Shown here one piece after another: positions 60,162-64,000 of a stretch of DNA of 64,000 nt (within the stretch, counting starts at the first letter, position 1; the number at the start of each line of letters is the position of its first letter). The notes beneath the pieces are model-generated. The model made no database searches, had not been told where the DNA came from, and saw nothing but the letters and a program-made list of their open reading frames with translations. Both the position numbers and the translations under genes were made by a program. Origin of the DNA: Phenylobacterium deserti (GTDB taxonomy: Bacteria; Pseudomonadota; Alphaproteobacteria; Caulobacterales; Caulobacteraceae); the NCBI GenBank assembly GCA_943332615.1, contig CALQQB010000004.1, positions 62,001 to 126,000 of the forward strand, read 5' to 3'.

Positions 60162-60532
60162 AACGCCTGATCCTGACCGCGACCGCCCTCACGCTTGCCG
60201 GCGCGCTCGCCGCTTGTAGCAAGAAGGCGGAGACATCGCCGTCCGAGGCCGCCGCGGCGCCCCCCGCCGCCCCGGCCGCTGACGCCATGGCCTCGATGCC
60301 GATGGCGGCCGGCGCCAAGATGGCTAAGGGCGCCGGCACGGTCACCGCGGTCAGCGCCGACAGCATCACCGTCGATCACGCGCCGATCCCGGAAGCCAAC
60401 TGGCCGGCGATGACCATGGCCTTCAAGGCCGCGCCCGACCTCGCCAAGTCCGTGAAGCCCGGCGACAAGGTGGCCTTCGATGTGAAGCTGCAAGGCGGCG
60501 CGGGGGAGATCACGGCGATTAGGAAGCAATAG
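60158..60532 (+). CDS. cusF: CusF-like periplasmic copper/silver chaperone (lipoprotein)
   Basis: A 124-residue protein with a lipobox LAAC at about residue 20, so lipid-anchored rather than soluble. After an Ala/Pro linker with [12 protein letters not shown] the OB domain reads [20 protein letters not shown] and WPAMTMAF, with the full His, Trp and two-Met set of CusF. It would load Cu(I)/Ag(I) onto the CusB/CusA pump and duplicates the domain fused to CusB. Its ATG overlaps the cusA stop, making it the last gene of the operon. Confidence 0.9.
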   Translation: MKRLILTATALTLAGALAACSKKAETSPSEAAAAPPAAPAADAMASMPMAAGAKMAKGAGTVTAVSADSITVDHAPIPEANWPAMTMAFKAAPDLAKSVKPGDKVAFDVKLQGGAGEITAIRKQ

Positions 60533-60629
60533 GTGACAGCCCAGGCGGCGGCAGGCCTACGCTGCTGCCGGACATTCCGATCTCGCGGATCTCATCCACG
60601 AGGTCGAGGTGGAGCCCCGCCCCTGCGAG

Positions 60630-61046
60630 TTACTCGGTGTAACCTGCCCCGCCCGACTGCGCGCACGAGGGGGACCCGTCGTCGAAGCCCGCCGACATCC
60701 GGAGCTGGTCGAAGGCGCGGCGCATGTGGTCACCGGCCTCGGTCGCGTCCGCCGGGATATAGGTGGTCGCCAGAACGAGGTTGGTTGCGATGAGCCGGAT
60801 GACGCGCCGCTTTTCGAACTCGAGATCCTGCAGACCCTCGAGGGCCACGCCGACCGCAAACGGGCCCGCGAGGCTCAGCGCGGTGACGAGTTCAAGGCCG
60901 CGGTCCGCCGCCTCCACGATCAGCCTTTCCATGCGGGTCACGGTCGCGAGCGCCGACTGCACGATGGCGACCCGCGCCGGGTCCGGAACTGGCGCCGCCA
61001 CCGCGCCGCCGGCCGGGAAAAGGCCGATCGCCGCGAAGAGCGCCAC
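60630..61046 (-). CDS. Hypothetical exported protein
   Basis: A 138-residue protein with an N-terminal hydrophobic stretch (ALFAAIGLFPAGGAVAAPVP) that looks like a signal peptide. The mature part is helical (VQSALATVTRMERLIVEAAD; FEKRRVIRLIATNLVLATTY) and ends PSCAQSGGAGYTE. The start appears to be GTG at 61046. I do not recognise a family. It converges with cusF, 97 bases apart, and marks the right end of the metal island. Confidence 0.55.
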   Translation of the reverse strand: MALFAAIGLFPAGGAVAAPVPDPARVAIVQSALATVTRMERLIVEAADRGLELVTALSLAGPFAVGVALEGLQDLEFEKRRVIRLIATNLVLATTYIPADATEAGDHMRRAFDQLRMSAGFDDGSPSCAQSGGAGYTE

Positions 61047-61068
61047 GCACCGTGCCGAGAGCCCCCCT

Positions 61069-61296
61069 CTAGTTCAGCACATGGGACCTGGGCGCGCCGT
61101 AAATCAGGGCCAGGGTGTCGGCGATCACCTGAACCTCGGCGCGTAAGGCCTCGTGTTCGGCCAGGCTGGTCGGGGGCGTGAGCGCGATGAGGGCGAGGCA
61201 TCGGTCGATGAGCTGCATCGCCTGGCGGTTGCCGCGCGCCTTCAAGCGCAGCTCCAACAGCCAAGCCAGGTTCGGATCGTCGTCGTTATCGAGCAT
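61069..61296 (-). CDS. Small hypothetical protein
   Basis: A 75-residue, probably helical cytoplasmic protein: LDNDDDPNLAWLLELRLKAR, then LIDRCLALIALTPPTSLAEH and ALRAEVQVIADTLALIYGAP. The ATG at 61296 starts the coherent part; the longer upstream frame is not coding. It lies 22 bases ahead of the exported protein on the same strand. Function is unknown. Confidence 0.55.
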   Translation of the reverse strand: MLDNDDDPNLAWLLELRLKARGNRQAMQLIDRCLALIALTPPTSLAEHEALRAEVQVIADTLALIYGAPRSHVLN

Positions 61297-61363
61297 GCGC
61301 CACCGTACCACGCCGATGGCCAAGGTCCGGCGCTGCCCGTCTCTCCGCGCTCCATCTGCGCAC

Positions 61364-61678
61364 CTAGGCTGCCTCTTCGCCGACGAACTGAGGCTGGTAG
61401 CGGGCCACCAGATCCTGATGCTCCGAGCCCCGGGCGGCGCGAGATACATTGAGCCGCGTGTAGACCTGCGCCACCTCAAGGGTCTTGAGACGCGGGAGGG
61501 GTCTACGCGCCGCGGACAGGTCGTTGGTGACCCCGACACCCAGGACTTCCATGTCCTGATCTGCGATCCGCACGTAGACGTAACTGCCGGCGATCGGCTG
61601 GTGGGCGTCACCCTCCCGCCAAAGGCGGAATCGGTAGGTGCGGCCTGACGCGCCTTCAAGGTCGATGAACTCTCTCAT
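61364..61678 (-). CDS. Small hypothetical protein
   Basis: A 104-residue soluble protein with a beta-rich first half (LEGASGRTYRFRLWREGD; GSYVYVRIADQDMEVLGVGV) and a basic second half ending RYQPQFVGEEAA. Codon use and the lack of shadowing genes support coding. It resembles short hypothetical proteins common in Caulobacterales, but I cannot name a family. It is alone or loosely grouped with its small minus-strand neighbours. Confidence 0.6.
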   Translation of the reverse strand: MREFIDLEGASGRTYRFRLWREGDAHQPIAGSYVYVRIADQDMEVLGVGVTNDLSAARRPLPRLKTLEVAQVYTRLNVSRAARGSEHQDLVARYQPQFVGEEAA

Positions 61679-61788
61679 GCTGAGGCAAGTCTAGCCTGCC
61701 TCTTGGCGAAAATCAGGGCGGAGGACGCCGCGTGGCCGATGAAAGTAACGGCTCGGTCGCTCGGCCGAGCCCCCTCCCCGCCTTGGCG

Positions 61789-62019
61789 CTATCCGAGCTG
61801 CGCCAGGACAGCGGCGCACCGCGGTTTGAGCGCGACGTGAGCCGGTCGCGTCTGCAGCCATGCCCCCAGAGCGCTGATTTCCGCCTCCTCTCGCGCCGAC
61901 CAGCCGACCGCGCGAGAGAGATCGCCGTAGAGCCTTTGAGCGTGCTGACGCGGGTCCGGCGCTGCCGCGAACCCACGCAGCAGTTTGCGCGCCGAATAGA
62001 GGGCCTCTTCGCGGGACAT
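61789..62019 (-). CDS. Small hypothetical protein
   Basis: A 76-residue helical protein beginning SREEALYSARKLLRGFAAAP and continuing with RLYGDLSRAVGWSAREEAEI and ALGAWLQTRPAHVALKPRCA. The ATG at 62019 is preferred, since upstream codons have no protein-like composition. No family is recognised. It follows the same strand as the other short genes in this end region. Confidence 0.5.
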   Translation of the reverse strand: MSREEALYSARKLLRGFAAAPDPRQHAQRLYGDLSRAVGWSAREEAEISALGAWLQTRPAHVALKPRCAAVLAQLG

Positions 62020-62802
62020 TGCGCTCAAACTTCGGTCTCTCAAGTGGACTGTCGGTGCCGCCCTGGGCCATACGGAAGCCACGCTAAGCGCGGTCCGGCG
62101 CCCCTCTCCTAATCGTACCAGAGGCCGACCGTCGCCGCGACGACGTCCTTCCCGCTGGCCTTGAACGACTGCATCTTCGTAGCGACTTGCTCGTCGTGTC
62201 GGCGGGCCCGCGCTTGAGAAGCAATGATTGTAGGCCCGGCAGGACTCAAACTGCCTGGGGAGCATCCCTCGGCGGCTGAACATCTCCCAACAAATATACC
62301 AACAACGGTGGAAACCCGCCGGCCGGGCCCTCCTACGACCTGGCAGCGACCATCTCTGCTTCGCCGCTCGCGGTCCCGAGGTCGGTCACCAGCCAATCTG
62401 GTGTTTGCGGTCGAGAACCCCCAAGGGCGGCGTCGCGCGGGAGCTGCTGGAGGACTTTGCTTCGGCTAGTCCGGCGGAAAGATGCTGCTGCTGCGCTGAG
62501 CGTCGACCGCGATCTGATCTCTGGCTCTGAAGTCCGCAGGGAATGGCGAACTCGCCTGTCGAACGGGCAGCGTGAGGTTGGCCGCCGGCTCCCTTTTGCG
62601 CGTACGAGCCGGGCGGGTTCCGGAACTCCTCAATCGTGCGTGCTTGCTCCAGCATCCAGCGGGCGTTGGCGTGAAACACCCGCCGCTCGTTGAAGGCTTT
62701 GCGGGGCGGAACGTGCTCGAACGAAAGCGGGGGAGGGAGTGAGAACAATACGCGAACTGTCAGTAGACCTTCAGCAGCCATCGGGCGTATGCGCAGCCCT
62801 TG
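62020..62802. other. 780-base region without a supported gene
   Basis: No convincing gene is seen. On the minus strand 62109 to ~62230 reads ATKMQSFKASGKDVVAATVG and LWYD, which looks like the end of an outer-membrane barrel protein whose start is missing. A minus-strand frame at 62386-62781 (HANARWMLEQARTIEEFRNP in the middle) is open but of mixed composition and could be a decayed gene. Together they suggest a stretch of gene remnants. Confidence 0.4.
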
Positions 62803-63362
62803 ATGGGCATCCACAACGAGAACCGGAGGCCGTTGGCGTGGCAGGGCGCGCTGGGTCAAATGCGCGCCCACGGGACGCGCCTGGTGCTGGCCTGTACGGC
62901 GCGCGGGTGCTCGGCCTGGGTTCCGTTGAGCCTCGAGGCGTTGATCGCCGAGCACGGTTCGGACTGGACGGCCTGGGATCGCCGGGCCCCCTGCCCGACC
63001 TGCGCGCTCCCGCGCACTACATGGCCTCGCCCGGCGACAGCACGCCCTTCCGGCCGCTGTTGAGCGGCATGATCCGCGCCGCGGCGCGCCGCGCGTTCCT
63101 GCGGCAGTTCGGGTTCACCAAGCGCGACATCGTACGCATCAAGGCCCTGGCGGCTGAGGTCACACAGACTTACCAACCGGCCGCACTGAACGACCTGGAC
63201 GTGGCGTTCCGGGTGGGCGCCCACACCCGCGAGAGCGCGGCGCGATGCAGCGGCGAGCCGCTGGGCGAGTGGGACGGCCGCGTCCTGGTCTACTGGCCGA
63301 TGCTCGGGCGCGAGCTGGACCGCTGGCGCAGCCGCCGGCCGGGCCCGCGCAAGGTGCCCTGA
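62803..63362 (+). pseudogene. Zinc-ribbon hypothetical protein with a -1 frameshift
   Basis: The first part (from ATG 62803) reads RRPLAWQGALGQMRAHGTRL, VLACTARGCSAWVPLSLEAL and RRAPCPTC, a zinc-ribbon-like Cys pattern. The second part, in another frame, continues APAHYMASPGDSTPFRPLLS and runs to RRPGPRKVP at 63362. Restoring one G near 63003 (TGC-GGC-GCT) gives one protein of ~187 residues. The pattern CxxxxC...CPxCGAP followed by the MASPG stretch is one I associate with alphaproteobacterial hypothetical proteins. Either an assembly error or a real break. Confidence 0.65.
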
Positions 63363-63384
63363 AGGTCGAACAGAGACCCAGACG

Positions 63385-63524
63385 ATGCCTGTAGACCCCC
63401 GCCTGCGATCGAAGACCTGGAGTTCCTGCTGGAGGCGCGCGGCGATGATCCGCCGGCGTCGGCCGAGACGATCGCCGAGCTTCGGGCGGCGCTGGCCGAG
63501 CTGCTGCCGGGTCACCCGGACTGA
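63385..63524 (+). pseudogene. Small acidic hypothetical protein with a -1 frameshift
   Basis: ATG at 63385 begins MPVDPRL. The rest in the next frame, AIEDLEFLLEARGDDPPASA then ETIAELRAALAELLPGHPD, is a clean amphipathic helical protein ending at 63524. One missing G near 63405 (CTG-GCG instead of CTGCG) would join them into 46 residues. It lies 22 bases after the zinc-ribbon gene and is probably its operon partner. Too short for a family call. Confidence 0.45.
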
Positions 63525-63543
63525 AGGCGCATGAGGCCCCCGA

Positions 63544-63966
63544 TCATCGGAAGTCCTTTGACATCTTGTGATCGTCAGGTGCGTAGCTCACGGTGATGCG
63601 GATGATCTGGCTTCGCGGAACGCGGAGACCGACCTTGTAAAACGCCTTCAAGTCGCCCTTCTGGCCGCTCATCCCGAACCAGCGGACCGCCTTGCGCGCG
63701 AGCACCTTGTCGTCTGAGCCGTACGCAATCACGTGCAGATGCCCTTGGATGGGCCCGCTCCACAGCGGATCCCTACGCAGTTGGCCGCGCACAACCGCAG
63801 GCATGCCGGCCCGAGTGAGATAGCCGCTCACAACGGTGAGATGCGGGCCGCCGTGGAGTTCCGCCGGAACGGTTGAAGGCTGAGCAAAAGGCGCCATCGC
63901 ACAGCCGCCGAGCACCAGGGTCGCCGAGGCGCCAAGTAGGCTTGCAGCAAACGAACTCGCGCTCAT
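63544..63966 (-). CDS. Hypothetical outer-membrane lipoprotein
   Basis: A 140-residue lipoprotein. The signal peptide ends in the lipobox LGGC at about residue 22 (LVLGGCAMAPF). The mature domain has a beta-rich pattern (HLTVVSGYLTRAGMPAVVRG; LHVIAYGSDDKVLARKAVRW) and a late basic strand (VPRSQIIRITVSYAPDD), suggesting a small immunoglobulin-like fold. AGGAG lies seven bases before the ATG at 63966. The family is not recognised. Confidence 0.65.
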   Translation of the reverse strand: MSASSFAASLLGASATLVLGGCAMAPFAQPSTVPAELHGGPHLTVVSGYLTRAGMPAVVRGQLRRDPLWSGPIQGHLHVIAYGSDDKVLARKAVRWFGMSGQKGDLKAFYKVGLRVPRSQIIRITVSYAPDDHKMSKDFR

Positions 63967-64000
63967 GTCTCGGCTCCTACGCAATTCGACCTTCTGAAGC

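Noticed and set aside
58907-60532. Plus-frame 541-codon reading merging part of cusA with cusF.
   Set aside because: The first ~417 codons are the wrong frame of cusA; only the last 124 codons (from 60158) are a gene.
60544-60568. Weak hairpin between cusF and the convergent exported protein gene.
   Set aside because: The stem is short with mismatches and there is no T run, so it cannot be called a terminator.
62215-62260. Segment with GGACTCAAACTGCC resembling a tRNA T-arm.
   Set aside because: No acceptor stem, D-arm or anticodon arm could be built around it.
62386-62781. Minus-strand frame with HANARWMLEQARTIEEFRNP.
   Set aside because: Part of it looks protein-like, but the rest is Ser/Gln/Arg low-complexity and no start or family could be supported. 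Kept only as a remark on a remnant region.

Overview
The window is high-GC DNA (estimated by eye) from an alphaproteobacterium, most likely of the Caulobacterales (Phenylobacterium or Caulobacter type). The clues are a long TonB-dependent receptor, a MucR-type regulator, a CC_3452-like small secreted protein, an alphaproteobacterial-style BamE paralogue and several NodT-type outer-membrane lipoproteins. No rRNA, tRNA, CRISPR array, transposase or integrase was recognised. Only a 5' fragment of the first gene is present; the right edge falls in intergenic DNA.

Region 1 (1-5870) is a catabolic cluster: an alcohol dehydrogenase fragment, a carboxymuconolactone-decarboxylase-like protein, a two-hotdog MaoC hydratase, an IclR regulator, a PaaI thioesterase, a nitronate monooxygenase-like flavoprotein and an enoyl-CoA hydratase broken by one extra base. 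The set looks like CoA-linked breakdown of an unusual substrate. Region 2 (5235-17761) holds two complete EmrA-EmrB-outer-membrane-lipoprotein drug efflux cassettes. One is divergent from a TetR gene with an operator-like inverted repeat between them; the other is headed by its own MarR gene. Between them lie a hypothetical gene, a TPR protein, another MarR gene and an unusual SRAP (YedK/HMCES) protein. Region 3 (17813-26500) holds a hydrolase-thioesterase pair, a DUF5655 protein, a TonB receptor followed at once by a TetR-like gene, an intergenic region with strong hairpins and a rho-independent terminator that may be a small RNA gene, a MarR gene, a CC_3452-like protein, a MucR-like regulator and a receiver-only response regulator.

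Region 4 (about 26490-60532) is a metal-resistance island of about 34 kb. Its left edge seems to cut both the response regulator and a membrane-anchor gene. In order it carries a czcA-hupE-anchor remnant; a CsoR-type repressor with a His-rich exporter; a CPC-type P1B ATPase with an LspA-like protein; a long minus-strand train running from a CzcI-like gene through czcC, czcB, czcA, DUF190, an SPC-type P1B ATPase, an envelope module (M23 peptidase, tiny membrane protein, three lipoproteins including a BamE paralogue, CusF-like protein), SRPBCC, a second DUF190 and a ZIP transporter to a CDF exporter; a CadR-like MerR with a Zur-like repressor and a thioredoxin-fold protein; a second MerR with a Cys-tailed protein and a MerT-like protein; and a cusCBAF copper/silver operon. 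Three near-identical MerR-type operators, in front of the P1B ATPase, the CDF gene and the CzcI-czcCBA genes, tie these units into one apparent regulon of the CadR-like protein at 50541.

Region 5 (60630-63966) holds small hypothetical genes, two of them with apparent one-base deletions, and a lipoprotein. Four genes in the window show single-base indels. Either the assembly has residual indel errors or these genes are decaying; the sequence alone cannot decide.
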